Source of the DNA: Pseudomonas sp. A34-9 | GTDB lineage: Bacteria > Pseudomonadota > Gammaproteobacteria > Pseudomonadales > Pseudomonadaceae | DNA length: 64,000 bases | Direction of reading: 5' to 3' | Assembly (NCBI RefSeq): GCF_029543085.1 | Contig: NZ_CP119967.1 | Coordinates: forward strand, 3,498,501-3,562,500 | In this document: positions 25,947-34,575 of the stretch, one piece after another | Position numbering within the stretch: position 1 is the first letter of the stretch | Layout of the letters: each line of letters opens with the position of its first letter | The notes under the pieces: model-generated | Told to the model about the DNA's origin: nothing | What the model saw: the letters and a program-made list of their open reading frames with translations, nothing else | Databases searched by the model: none | Translations under genes and position numbers: made by a program

Positions 25947-28187
25947 ATGGATATCCAGTCCTCTGTACTCAACGAACTGTTCGTGCTGTACCCGGTGATC
26001 ATTCAGGGCTGGGTCACCCCGGTAAAACCGGACGGTATTGCCCACGGCGGCATTCCCAAAGTGCTCTACGACGGGCAACCACAGGGCCTTGAGTGCCTGA
26101 TCGATCCCTGGACCGAGTTGCAACTGAAATCCTGGACCATGGCCGCCGATGATCGCGTGGATTTGTACGTCAACGACGACCCCTCACCGGCAACCGGCAC
26201 GACCGTGAAACCCGGGGAGGAAAATCTGCGCGTGCGTCTGTACCTGCCCCACGGGCATTTGAGGCAGGGTCCGAATCCGCTGAAATATATAGTCACCCGC
26301 GTCGGCGGCAACACTGAGACATCCCGTGAACTGGTGGTGCTGTATCACCTGCGCGCACCGGACAGTCTGGATCTGGTCATCCCGCCAGACGTTATCAAGG
26401 ACGGTGTCAGCGCCGCACGGGCCGCACAAGGAGTGATATTCACGTTCCTCTATAACAATCGACGCCAATACGACCGCATCCAATGCCTGGTGGGCGATAC
26501 CCAATTCTGGTTCGACGTCCCCGACGGCACAGCACCCATCACTTACACCCTGTACACCGACACCTTCCGCGCGGCGGGCGACAACCCCAGCGCGGTGGTC
26601 GAATTCTTTGTCGTCGACCAGTTGGGCAACCGTAGCCAATCACCGGAGAAACGGCTGGATATTCATCTGGATCGAGTGGATCTGACCACGCCAGTTCTCG
26701 ACAACGTATTGGACGCCGCCAATAAGGAAGTGCTGGAGGGCACAAGCACTTTTAGCACCACGCTGAAACTCAAAGGCAAGGCGAGCAATGGTCAGCAAGT
26801 CGAGATTTTTGACGGGAGCGGTGCCAGCGCGGTGCCCAAAGGCACAGTAACCGCCCATCCAACGACGGGCGAATGGGAACGCACGATCACCGTACCGGTG
26901 GGTGTTCGCCGGTTGTATGCCAAGGCGCTGTATGCGGTGAGTCCGGTGTATTCGAATGTGCGTAACCTGACCGTTACGGCCGCCACCACTCCGACACTGG
27001 TCAATGTGCTGGATGCGAGCAACGAGGAAGTGCTGGAAGGTACGTTCACCATCAGCACCACACTGAAACTCAGAGGCAAGGCCAGCAACGGACAGCAAGT
27101 CGAGATTTTTGACGGGAGCGGCGCCAGCGCCGTCCCCAAAGGCACAGTAACCGCCCATCCAACGACAGGCGATTGGGAGCACGAGATTACCGTGCCGGTG
27201 GGTGCTCGCCGGTTGTATGCCAAGGCACTGTATGCCGTGAGTCCGGTGTATTCGAATGTGCGTAACCTGACCGTTACGGCCGCCACCACTCCGACACTGG
27301 TCAATGTGCTGGATGCGAGCAACAAGGAAGTGCTGGAAGGTACGTTCACCATCAGCACCACACTGAAACTCAGAGGCAAGGCCAGCAACGGACAGCAAGT
27401 CGAGATTTTTGACGGGAGCGGCGCCAGCGCTGTGCCCAAAGGCAAAGCAACCGCTCATCCAGCGACAGGCGATTGGGAGCACGCGATCACCGTACCGGTG
27501 GGTGCTCGCCGGTTGTATGCCAAGGCGCTGTATGCGGTGAATCCGGTGGATTCGAATGTGCGCAATCTGACCGTAACATCGCCATCGGACTTTGTAATAA
27601 CACCGTCCACTTTAACTATTAACGGGTTTAACTTGTTCATCGAAGACTCTGGGTTGAACTGGACTAAAACGGGTGCCGACGCCCCGAATACTTTCCAGCA
27701 AGTGACAGTAACGGGCGGTGTTCCACCCTACTTTTACAGTATCCCTCCAAACCAATTCGCATCCGTAGACTCCACCGGATTAGTCAGATCGATAGGGAAC
27801 GGCACGTCGACACTCACCGTCAGGGACAGCGCTGGGAATGCCAAAACTGTCAGCGTGAATACGTCAAGCGTTTACAAAATCCTGGTCAATAACACACCGC
27901 AGAGCCGTGCCCAGGCAGAGGCTTGGATGAGGTCTGTAGGAGGTACACCGATATATGACCAACCCGACGACGAACAGTACAAACACGAAAATTATGTCTC
28001 CTTTCAAATCGTCTCAAAATTCAATCGACCACCCGGTGAACGGCAGGACTATCACAACGTAAGATTGCGGAAAAACAACGCAGAAACATACATTACAATA
28101 AACGCGAGACCTAATTACAGATGGTGTTGGACATCTAACTCCCCCCCAACACTTGTTGCTCCAGCCATGTGCAAAAAACCAATTTAG
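25947..28187 (+). CDS. Large Ig-like tandem-repeat protein
   Basis: 746 residues; function unknown, probably an adhesin or surface protein. The start at 25947 has AGGAG six bases upstream; an in-frame ATG at 25893 lacks one. The N-terminal 250 residues hold beta-rich Ig-like segments (LKSWTMAADDRVDLYVNDD; TFLYNNRRQYDRIQCLVG). Three tandem repeats of exactly 100 residues follow (TLVNVLDASN, EVLEGTFTIS, GQQVEIFDGSGASAVPKG, RRLYAKALYAV). Then comes a Big-type domain (VTVTGGVPPYFYSI, LTVRDSAGNAKTVSVNTS) and a unique C-terminal tip with lower GC and a final Cys. There is no classical signal peptide, so the secretion route is unclear. Confidence 0.82.
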   Translation: MDIQSSVLNELFVLYPVIIQGWVTPVKPDGIAHGGIPKVLYDGQPQGLECLIDPWTELQLKSWTMAADDRVDLYVNDDPSPATGTTVKPGEENLRVRLYLPHGHLRQGPNPLKYIVTRVGGNTETSRELVVLYHLRAPDSLDLVIPPDVIKDGVSAARAAQGVIFTFLYNNRRQYDRIQCLVGDTQFWFDVPDGTAPITYTLYTDTFRAAGDNPSAVVEFFVVDQLGNRSQSPEKRLDIHLDRVDLTTPVLDNVLDAANKEVLEGTSTFSTTLKLKGKASNGQQVEIFDGSGASAVPKGTVTAHPTTGEWERTITVPVGVRRLYAKALYAVSPVYSNVRNLTVTAATTPTLVNVLDASNEEVLEGTFTISTTLKLRGKASNGQQVEIFDGSGASAVPKGTVTAHPTTGDWEHEITVPVGARRLYAKALYAVSPVYSNVRNLTVTAATTPTLVNVLDASNKEVLEGTFTISTTLKLRGKASNGQQVEIFDGSGASAVPKGKATAHPATGDWEHAITVPVGARRLYAKALYAVNPVDSNVRNLTVTSPSDFVITPSTLTINGFNLFIEDSGLNWTKTGADAPNTFQQVTVTGGVPPYFYSIPPNQFASVDSTGLVRSIGNGTSTLTVRDSAGNAKTVSVNTSSVYKILVNNTPQSRAQAEAWMRSVGGTPIYDQPDDEQYKHENYVSFQIVSKFNRPPGERQDYHNVRLRKNNAETYITINARPNYRWCWTSNSPPTLVAPAMCKKPI
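26695..27594 (+). repeat. Three tandem 300-bp coding repeats
   Basis: Units at about 26695-26994, 26995-27294 and 27295-27594 with an exact 300-base period. Units 2 and 3 are almost identical in DNA, including silent positions. This indicates recent duplication or gene conversion, and unit number may vary between strains. Confidence 0.9.
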
Positions 28188-28206
28188 CCATGCCGTGAGC
28201 AATTGA

Positions 28207-28244
28207 GGAGAGACCACTTTTTCATAATGTGGTCTCTCCCCTTT
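28207..28244 (+). terminator. Rho-independent terminator after the Ig-like repeat gene
   Basis: An 11-base perfect stem, GGAGAGACCAC with GTGGTCTCTCC, an 11-base loop and a following CCCTTTT run, 20 bases after the stop codon. Confidence 0.85.
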
Positions 28245-28275
28245 TAGCGTTCGCCGCGCAATACAGGAGCTGCCG

Positions 28276-28370
28276 AACATTTATCAGGGACAAACATTTA
28301 TCAGGGACAGACCACGTTTCTATCCAGACAGATCACCCGGGTAAAAAGGGGACGGACTTATTTAACCATT
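28276..28370. other. Short tandem duplication and mobile-element-like remnant
   Basis: A 17-base unit (AACATTTATCAGGGACA) is repeated head to tail at 28276-28292 and 28293-28309. It is followed by GACAGACCACGTTTC and AAAAAGGGGACGGACTTATTT, motifs commonly seen flanking Y1-type transposase genes in proteobacteria. No transposase reading frame remains here. Confidence 0.4.
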
Positions 28371-28422
28371 GATTTAAACAGCGGGGCTTGATCGAGATTT
28401 TTCTGCTGACCGGGATGGCCCT

Positions 28423-28488
28423 TTCGCGAGCAAGCTCGCTCCCACAGGGAAACGCATTCCAAATGTGGGAGCGAGCCTGCTCGCGAAG
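28423..28488. repeat. Interspersed palindromic element, GTGGGAGCGAGCCTGCTCG class
   Basis: Arms TTCGCGAGCAAGCTCGCTCC and GGGAGCGAGCCTGCTCGCGAA, in the long gap before the DUF6124-type gene. Confidence 0.85.
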
Positions 28489-28666
28489 GGGCCAGTGAAG
28501 TCAGCGCAAATTGCGTTTTAAACTCAGGCGTTTAAAGGACACCTCCAGACACGCCTTTCAGGCTACAAATTCTTGCGTCATTGCCTACAGCCAAGCCAGA
28601 ATCCGCCGGCTTGTGCGCCTTGGGGTCGGGTTCTATTGTGGGTCGGTCGCTGATTGTTCAGTGATC

Positions 28667-28822
28667 GGGTTTAGCAGCCCGGATGTTTCTCTAGACGCAC
28701 AAAGTCCGTTGCCGTTATGGCGGCTTTGCGTGGGGCACTTCGGTGCGCCGGGTTCTAGAGTCCTGGTCTGCTAACCCGCGTACAGCCGCCACCTCCTTCG
28801 TTAGCAGCGAACGGTGGCAGCT
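28667..28822 (+). ncRNA. Candidate structured 5' leader with mutually exclusive pairings
   Basis: About 155 bases directly upstream of the DUF6124-type gene fold into nested helices. An outer stem pairs 28667-28677 (GGGTTTAGCAG) with 28768-28777 (CTGCTAACCC). A second stem pairs CTCTAGA (28689-28695) with TCTAGAG (28754-28760). They enclose a hairpin ACGCACAAAG/CTTTGCGT (28695-28731) and a UUCG-capped hairpin GCAC-TTCG-GTGC (28735-28746). A fourth hairpin, AGCCGCCACC/GGTGGCAGCT (28784-28822), ends 23 bases before the start codon. Segment 28768-28775 (CTGCTAAC) is also a perfect complement of 28800-28807 (GTTAGCAG) in that last hairpin, so two folds compete, as in a riboswitch or attenuator. 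No known class is recognised. Confidence 0.6.
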
Positions 28823-28845
28823 TCACTACTCTAGAGGCTTTACCG

Positions 28846-29205
28846 ATGATCAAACCAACGCCAAACCCACCCGAAACCGACCCCACCTCCCCCTACGAAT
28901 CCCTCGATTCAAAAAAACTCCACGAAGCCGCCGACCGCGCTCTCGACCACTACCTCTGCCCACCCGGCTCGACGCCACCGCCCCGTAAAACCCGCAGGAT
29001 GTACGCCGTAACTGCAGACTTCAAAAACGAGGAGCTGCTGGCCGAGGCCTTCGAGACCCTCGCGTCGGCAAGAACCATCGCCCATGACTTCGCCCATCTC
29101 ATACCCGCGTCGCAGCGCCGGACGCTGATGGGCATTGCGCAACTGATCATGCTCGGGGAGCTGGCGGTGAACCGGGTGATGGATAATTTGCAGTTGCCGG
29201 ACTGA
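28846..29205 (+). CDS. Small protein of DUF6124 type
   Basis: 119 residues, function unknown. A disordered, proline-rich N-terminus (MIKPTPNPPETDPTSPYESL) leads into a helical domain (KLHEAADRALDHYL; ELLAEAFETLASARTIAHDFAHLI; LMGIAQLIMLGELAVNRVMD) as in the Pseudomonas DUF6124/DUF3077-like small proteins. AGAGG eight bases before the ATG is the ribosome binding site. It has no signal peptide. The structured leader upstream implies post-transcriptional control. Family name is from pattern recognition, so moderately sure. Confidence 0.75.
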   Translation: MIKPTPNPPETDPTSPYESLDSKKLHEAADRALDHYLCPPGSTPPPRKTRRMYAVTADFKNEELLAEAFETLASARTIAHDFAHLIPASQRRTLMGIAQLIMLGELAVNRVMDNLQLPD

Positions 29206-29545
29206 CACCAGCCCACCCTGTGGCGGGGCAGCTTGTCGAATCGTCGCACCGTCTCGCTCGGCTGCGCAGCAGTCGTAAATCCTGAGTACGCAGTATTCTG
29301 AAGGATTGAATTCTCAGGTTTTGGGGCGGCTATGCAGTCCATCGGGGCTGAGTCCCTTTACCACCATCACGACTGTAGGAGCTGCGGCACGCTGCGATCT
29401 TTGGATCTTGATTTTTAACAGCAAGATCAAAAGATCGCAGCGTGTCGCAGCTCCTACACAGGGGCGGTGTAGTGTTTTTCAGACGGAACTGCCGCCCTCA
29501 CCCATCAGTCGCATGAACAGGCACTCAGGATTCAGAGGAGTAACC
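29206..29545. other. Intergenic region with a palindromic element
   Basis: 340 bases with no gene seen. It contains an inverted repeat around CTGAG...CTCAG (29283-29317) that could form a weak hairpin after the DUF6124-type gene, and a GTAGGAGCTGC-class element at 29375-29457. Confidence 0.5.
29375..29457. repeat. Interspersed palindromic element, GTAGGAGCTGC class
   Basis: Arms GTAGGAGCTGCGGCACGCTG and GCGTGTCGCAGCTCCTAC around a centre with GATCTTGATTTTTAACA; related to the copy at 1851. Confidence 0.85.
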
Positions 29546-30328
29546 GTGTCCAGCGATCCCAAGCGTCATGCCGTCGACGCCCCGGTCATCCAGCGCCTGC
29601 GGGTGCTGACGGTCAATACCCACAAGGGCTTCACCGCACTCAATCGGCGTTTCATCCTCCCGGAACTGCGCGAAGCGGTACGCAGTACCTCGGCCGATCT
29701 GGTGTTTTTGCAGGAAGTGGTGGGTGAACACGAGCGGCATTCGAACCGCTACAACGAATGGCCGCAAACCTCGCAATACGAATTCCTCGCCGACAGCATG
29801 TGGAGCGACTTCGCCTACGGACGCAATGCGGTCTACCCCGATGGCCACCACGGCAACGCACTATTGTCGAAATACCCGATTCGCGAATACCGCAACCTCG
29901 ACGTGTCAATCACCGGTCCCGAGCGCCGTGGCTTGTTGCACTGCGTGCTGGACGTGCCCGGTCACGCTGAAGTGCATGCGATCTGCGTGCATTTGAGTCT
30001 GCTGGAAAGTCATCGCCAATTGCAGCTGCAATTGCTTTGTCAGTTGCTCGAATCCCTGCCTGACGATGCGCCGGTGATCATCGCCGGCGACTTCAATGAC
30101 TGGCAGCTCCAGGGCAACGCCGCCCTCGCCCGGCGCGACTATCTACACGAAGCCTTTGAACGCCATCACGGCCGACCGGCCAAGACCTACCCGGCGCGTT
30201 TTCCGTTGCTGCGTCTGGACCGGATCTACCTGCGCAATGCCAGCAGCCATGACCCGCGGATCCTCGGCAACAAGCCGTGGACGCACCTGTCGGATCACCT
30301 GCCGCTGGCGGTGGAAGTGCACCTGTAA
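29546..30328 (+). CDS. Endonuclease/exonuclease/phosphatase family protein
   Basis: 260 residues of the EEP metal-dependent phosphodiesterase superfamily (YbhP-like). Conserved residues seen in order are [11 protein letters not shown] (Asn), [10 protein letters not shown] (metal-binding Glu), [20 protein letters not shown] (Asp/Asn) and the final [11 protein letters not shown] (Asp-His). The GTG at 29546 with GAGGAG five bases upstream is preferred over longer in-frame starts that run into the palindromic element. No signal peptide. In many genomes a YbhP-like gene precedes cardiolipin synthase clsB, but here it is followed by an autotransporter, so that context is missing. Substrate could be DNA, a phospholipid head group or a nucleotide. 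Confidence 0.88.
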   Translation: MSSDPKRHAVDAPVIQRLRVLTVNTHKGFTALNRRFILPELREAVRSTSADLVFLQEVVGEHERHSNRYNEWPQTSQYEFLADSMWSDFAYGRNAVYPDGHHGNALLSKYPIREYRNLDVSITGPERRGLLHCVLDVPGHAEVHAICVHLSLLESHRQLQLQLLCQLLESLPDDAPVIIAGDFNDWQLQGNAALARRDYLHEAFERHHGRPAKTYPARFPLLRLDRIYLRNASSHDPRILGNKPWTHLSDHLPLAVEVHL

Positions 30329-30523
30329 TCGCCGTTCGGCGCAGACCGTCTGTCAGGACCACTTGCTCAGTGCACGAAAGCAACTACACCTAAAAGCAGC
30401 TCAAGGAGTAGCGCATTCAACTTGTTAGCGCATGGATCTCACGTAGTGCATCAGCTGCACAGGATGGCCGATCCAACGCTCGCTCAAGGATGAATTCCCC
30501 GTATTTGCCACCAGGGAATTGCC

Positions 30524-33061
30524 ATGACGCGCTACGCCAGAAAACTGCGGGCACTGCCCCAGTCCTTGATTCTGCCTGCCTCTTTGCTGCTGCTTTCCGG
30601 TTCGCCCGCCTCCGCCGCTTGTTTGCTGGTCCCGGGTCCCGGCAACGACGCTTTCAACTGTGACAGCGGCACCAGCGGTTCGCTGACCGATCTGTCGGGC
30701 AATAACAGCCTGACGTTCCCCGCCAATGGCACTGGCCGAATCAACGGCAGCGTGACTTTTGGCGCCGGCACCGACCGAGTCGAGATGAACTCCGGGGTGA
30801 TCACTGGCGCGGTGAACCAAGGCAACGGCATTGATGATTTCATCATGACCGGCGGCTCGATCGGTTCACTGGCCCAAGGCGACAGTCGCGACACTTTCTT
30901 GATGACCGGCGGCACCATCGTTGGCGCCTTCGAGGACGGCGATGTCGCACGCATGACCGGCGGCAGCATCGGCCGCGTCGACATGAAACTGGACAACAAT
31001 ATTTTCGACCTCTCGGGCGGGCAGATCATCGGCAATCTGGTCACCGGTTTCGGCACTGACACCATCATCGTCTCCGGTGGCCGCATCGGCGGTAACGTCA
31101 GTGTCAGCGGTGGCAACGACAGCATCACGGTGACCGGTGGAGAAATCGTCGGTGAGATCCGCGCCAGTGTCGGCGATGACCGCTTGCTGTGGGACGGTGG
31201 CGGCATCATCCGCTCGGCCATTCTGATGGACGTCGGCAATGACAGCGCGACGCTGCGCAATCTCGACGACAGTATTCTTGCACTCACTCCCAGTGTGGAC
31301 GGCGGCACAGGCAACGATGTGCTGAGCTTCGATAACAGCCGAACCGCCCTGCCCGCGCGCTTCACCCAGTGGGAAACGGTGAATCTGAGCAACGGCTCGC
31401 AACTGGATCTGAGCGCCAGCAGCCTGGTGCTGGGCGATGCCGGAACCGGCAGCGGCGTGTTAAATATCGATGCCAGCAGCGTGGTGTTGTCAACCCAGGG
31501 TGCAGTCTCGACTGCTGTGGCCGGGCAAGCCGTGACGCTCAACAACGCAGGCATCATCGATCTGACGCGCGGCAATAGTCGCACTGACGACACGCTCACC
31601 GTGCAAGGCAACTACGTCGGCAATAACGGCCAGTTGTTGCTGCAAACCGTGGTAGCCGGCGACGATTCGCCAAGCGACAGGTTGGTGGTCAACAATGGCA
31701 GTCTCAGTGGTGCCTCGATCATCAGCGTCAGCAATACCGGCGGTCTGGGCGCGCTGACCCAGGCCAACGGCATTCAATTGGTGCAGGCGCAAGGCAGCAC
31801 GGTCAGTACTGATACCGCGTTTACCCTCAGCGGCCCGGTGTCTGCCGGCGCCTACGATTACTACCTGTTCAAGGGCGGTGTCACTGCCGGCACCGAGAAC
31901 AGTTGGTACTTGCGCTCGGCGGTGGTCGCGCCGCAGGTGGTGAGCGTGCCCAATCCCGATCCGACGTTACCGCCGCTTCTGGTGCCGGTGGTGGCCACGC
32001 CTGTCGCGGCGGCTATTACGCCGATTGTCGCGACACCGGGCGAACCTGCGCCCACTCAATCGCTGCCTGTGCTGCCGGCGGCCGTGGCGGGTGCCGCTCC
32101 GATCCCTCTGTATCGCCCGGAGGTACCCACCTGGTCGGTGCTGCCACCCGCCGCCGCGCAATTGACCCTCAACGCGCTGGGCACCTTTCATGATCGTCAG
32201 GGCGATCAGCGCCTGCTCAGCGAAACCGGCGCGTTCGGCGCGGGTTGGGGTCGGGTCTACGGCAAGAATTTCGATCAGACCTGGGCCGGGACCGTCACCC
32301 CACGCCTGGACGGATCGCTCAACGGCTTTCAGGTCGGCAATGATCTCTACAGTGCACAAACCTCTGGCGGCCAGACTCAACGCCTCGGCTTTTTCGTCGG
32401 CCATAGCCGCCTACAGGGTGACGTCGACGGCTTCAATGAAGGTTTTCAGAACAAAAGCGCCGGTAAAATCAAACTTGAAGGCGACAGTTACGGCTTGTAT
32501 TGGACGCTGACCGATCCGTACGGCTGGTACATCGACACGGTCGTGATGGGCACACGTTTCGATGGCGACAACCACTCCGACCGTGGTGTGAAGCTGGACA
32601 ATCGCGGTCATGCCCTGACGCTTTCGGCGGAAGCGGGTTATCCGTTTGCGCTCGACGACACCTGGGTGGTCGAGCCACAAGCGCAAATCATTCACCAGAA
32701 AATCTCCCTCGACAGCCAGGACGACGGCATTTCACAGGTCTCGTTCGATTCCGATGGAGCCTGGACCGGTCGCCTCGGTGCGCGCCTCAAAGGACGTTAT
32801 CAAATCAGTGGCTTGCCGGTGGAGCCGTATCTGCGCGCCAACCTGTGGCACACGTTCTCCGGCACCGATTCGGTAACCTTTGGCGACAACGATGTGATCA
32901 GTAGCGAACAGAAGTCGTCGACGGCGGACGTCGGTCTCGGTTTGGTGCTGACACTGGATGGCGCGGTGAGTGTCTACGCCAGTACCGATTACAGCCGCAA
33001 TATTGACAGCAATGACTTGCGCGGGGTGTCGGGCAACCTCGGGGTTCGTATCAGCTGGTAA
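30524..33061 (+). CDS. Autotransporter with beta-helix passenger and outer-membrane barrel
   Basis: 845-residue type Va secretion protein. Signal peptide LPQSLILPASLLLLSGSPASA ends at about residue 36 (given here from its hydrophobic core). The passenger (about 37-460) is rich in Gly/Asp/Thr and built of short repeats such as VTGGEIVGEI, MTGGSIGSLAQG and VSGGRIGGNVSV, as expected of a right-handed beta-helix. A Pro/Val/Ala linker (about 465-525) leads to a C-terminal 12-strand autotransporter barrel (about 540-845) ending in NLGVRISW with a terminal aromatic residue. It has AGGGA before the ATG. Cargo activity is unknown; adhesion is the common role. Confidence 0.92.
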   Translation: MTRYARKLRALPQSLILPASLLLLSGSPASAACLLVPGPGNDAFNCDSGTSGSLTDLSGNNSLTFPANGTGRINGSVTFGAGTDRVEMNSGVITGAVNQGNGIDDFIMTGGSIGSLAQGDSRDTFLMTGGTIVGAFEDGDVARMTGGSIGRVDMKLDNNIFDLSGGQIIGNLVTGFGTDTIIVSGGRIGGNVSVSGGNDSITVTGGEIVGEIRASVGDDRLLWDGGGIIRSAILMDVGNDSATLRNLDDSILALTPSVDGGTGNDVLSFDNSRTALPARFTQWETVNLSNGSQLDLSASSLVLGDAGTGSGVLNIDASSVVLSTQGAVSTAVAGQAVTLNNAGIIDLTRGNSRTDDTLTVQGNYVGNNGQLLLQTVVAGDDSPSDRLVVNNGSLSGASIISVSNTGGLGALTQANGIQLVQAQGSTVSTDTAFTLSGPVSAGAYDYYLFKGGVTAGTENSWYLRSAVVAPQVVSVPNPDPTLPPLLVPVVATPVAAAITPIVATPGEPAPTQSLPVLPAAVAGAAPIPLYRPEVPTWSVLPPAAAQLTLNALGTFHDRQGDQRLLSETGAFGAGWGRVYGKNFDQTWAGTVTPRLDGSLNGFQVGNDLYSAQTSGGQTQRLGFFVGHSRLQGDVDGFNEGFQNKSAGKIKLEGDSYGLYWTLTDPYGWYIDTVVMGTRFDGDNHSDRGVKLDNRGHALTLSAEAGYPFALDDTWVVEPQAQIIHQKISLDSQDDGISQVSFDSDGAWTGRLGARLKGRYQISGLPVEPYLRANLWHTFSGTDSVTFGDNDVISSEQKSSTADVGLGLVLTLDGAVSVYASTDYSRNIDSNDLRGVSGNLGVRISW

Positions 33062-33383
33062 ACCTTCTGTCGGCAATAAAACACCTCTGGCGCGGGGCTT
33101 TCGCAGCGATTTTCCATACAAACAACCACTTAGTTATGCTCGATAAAACAAACGCTTGCAAAGCCTGATTTGCCACTACCGCTCATCGTTCAATTTCTTG
33201 ACGGCTGCGCACGACTCTTCTTATCTCTACCTTACTACCCCCGGAATCACTACCCGGGATGAGCCTTCGGACACTCGCGAAATCGAGCGGCCACGGTTCG
33301 CCCCGCTCCATTCGGTCGCCCCTCGTTCGGGGTAGGAGAGACGCCACATCGAGATACCGCATGCGCCTGCAAGGTAGACCTCC
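33062..33383. other. Intergenic region between the two autotransporter genes
   Basis: About 320 bases with no gene seen. It holds a candidate sigma-70 promoter at 33198-33226 and short inverted repeats (CCCGGAATCACTACCCGGG-like at 33239-33258; CCCCTCGTTCGGGG at 33321-33334). Confidence 0.5.
33198..33226 (+). promoter_or_regulatory. Candidate sigma-70 promoter for the orphan barrel gene
   Basis: TTGACG (33198-33203), 17-base spacer, TTATCT (33221-33226), about 155 bases upstream of the start codon at 33384. Confidence 0.35.
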
Positions 33384-34451
33384 ATGAAAATTTCAATCAC
33401 CCCACACGAGATCAAAATCACTTTCTGCACAGTGTCGAGTTCTATCTTGCTGTGCTCATCCATGGAGGCGCAGGCCGGTCCTGCGGCGGATGAAACGGCC
33501 CCGTGGTACCGCGCGGATGTGCCCGTCATGACCTTGCCCGCCACCGTCATCACCCCCGGACCGCAGCGTTTGAGTCCACGGCCTGACTTGCAAGGCGCCA
33601 ACCTGATCACCGAAGACCTGGCCCCCGGCGCCTGGGATCAACTCTATGGCCGCAGTGCCCGGCAAGCGCAAACCGATGTGCTCTCTTCAGGTTTCGCAAC
33701 GCCCGGCAGCGGCGACTTCAAAGGTCCCGCCGTGCTGACCGTCCAAGGTGGCAGCCATACCCAGACCATTGGCCTGATCGGCGGCCTCAACCAGATTCAA
33801 GCCAACGCCAATGGTCTGCTCACCAGCCGTGCCTTGGCAGATCCGAACAGTGACACCCTCAACCTGCAAGGCCAGAGCCTCGGCGCCTACTACAGCCTGA
33901 TCGGCGCCCAGGGCTGGCATGTGGATCTATCGGCCAGCGGTGGCCGGGTCAGCGGTTTCAGTCGTAATGAACAAGGTGCGCGCCAGGCCACCGAAGGGAG
34001 CGCACTGACTTTGTCGGTAGAGGGCGGTTATCCGATTGGTTTGAGCGACAACTGGGTGGTCGAACCGCAGGCGCAATTGATCAATCAACGCATCACCCTC
34101 GACACGCCGTATGCCGGCTCGGACAACGCCTCCTCCACGGATTTGACAGCCTGGAGCGGCCGCGTCGGTGCGCGCTTGAAAGGCAGTTACGATCTGAACG
34201 GTTTGCCGGTCGAACCCTTCGTGCGCACCAACCTCTGGCACACGGTGTATACCGGCAGCACGGTGACCCTGGACCAGGTCGACAAGATCAGCAGCAGCCG
34301 CAAGTCATCCACCGTTGAGCTGGGCCTGGGCCTGGTAGCGCGGGTGACCCCGGCGGTGAGTCTTTACGTGAGTGCCGATTACAGCAGTGACGTCGATGAC
34401 AATGATTTGAACGGGATTATTGGCAGCCTTGGGGTGCGGATGCGCTGGTAA
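33384..34451 (+). CDS. Autotransporter-type beta-barrel protein almost lacking a passenger
   Basis: 355 residues. A putative signal peptide (about 1-31, ending SSMEAQA) is followed by only about 45 residues before the barrel begins (DLAPGAWDQLYGRSARQAQT). The barrel resembles that of the upstream autotransporter, sharing DNWVVEPQAQLI, GRVGARLKGSYDLNGLPVEP, RTNLWHTV and a C-terminal SLGVRMRW. It has AGACCTCC rather than a canonical ribosome binding site immediately upstream. Without a passenger it could be a remnant after passenger loss or a stand-alone outer-membrane barrel. Intact frame and conserved final aromatic residue argue that it is still made. Confidence 0.85.
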   Translation: MKISITPHEIKITFCTVSSSILLCSSMEAQAGPAADETAPWYRADVPVMTLPATVITPGPQRLSPRPDLQGANLITEDLAPGAWDQLYGRSARQAQTDVLSSGFATPGSGDFKGPAVLTVQGGSHTQTIGLIGGLNQIQANANGLLTSRALADPNSDTLNLQGQSLGAYYSLIGAQGWHVDLSASGGRVSGFSRNEQGARQATEGSALTLSVEGGYPIGLSDNWVVEPQAQLINQRITLDTPYAGSDNASSTDLTAWSGRVGARLKGSYDLNGLPVEPFVRTNLWHTVYTGSTVTLDQVDKISSSRKSSTVELGLGLVARVTPAVSLYVSADYSSDVDDNDLNGIIGSLGVRMRW

Positions 34452-34486
34452 GCGGTGAGCCGGATTTTGAAGGTGTCTGAACTGAC

Positions 34487-34558
34487 GCCTTCGCGAGCAG
34501 GCTCGCTCCCACATTTGGAATGTATTTCCCCTGTGGGAGCGAGCCTGCTCGCGAAGGC
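34487..34558. repeat. Interspersed palindromic element, GTGGGAGCGAGCCTGCTCG class
   Basis: Perfectly matched arms GCCTTCGCGAGCAGGCTCGC and GCGAGCCTGCTCGCGAAGGC between the convergent orphan-barrel and glgB genes. It may serve as a bidirectional terminator. Confidence 0.88.
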
Positions 34559-34575
34559 AGCGACGCGGTCTCGGA

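Noticed and set aside
26640..27482. Long minus-strand open frames inside the Ig-like repeat gene
   Set aside because: They arise from the repeated, GC-biased coding sequence on the plus strand; products look like low-complexity shadow translations.
28667..28822. Possible integron attC site, because GTTAGCA and TGCTAAC boxes occur
   Set aside because: The boxes do not fit the RYYYAAC/GTTRRRY spacing, there is no integrase or cassette array, and the gene starts immediately downstream of the last hairpin.
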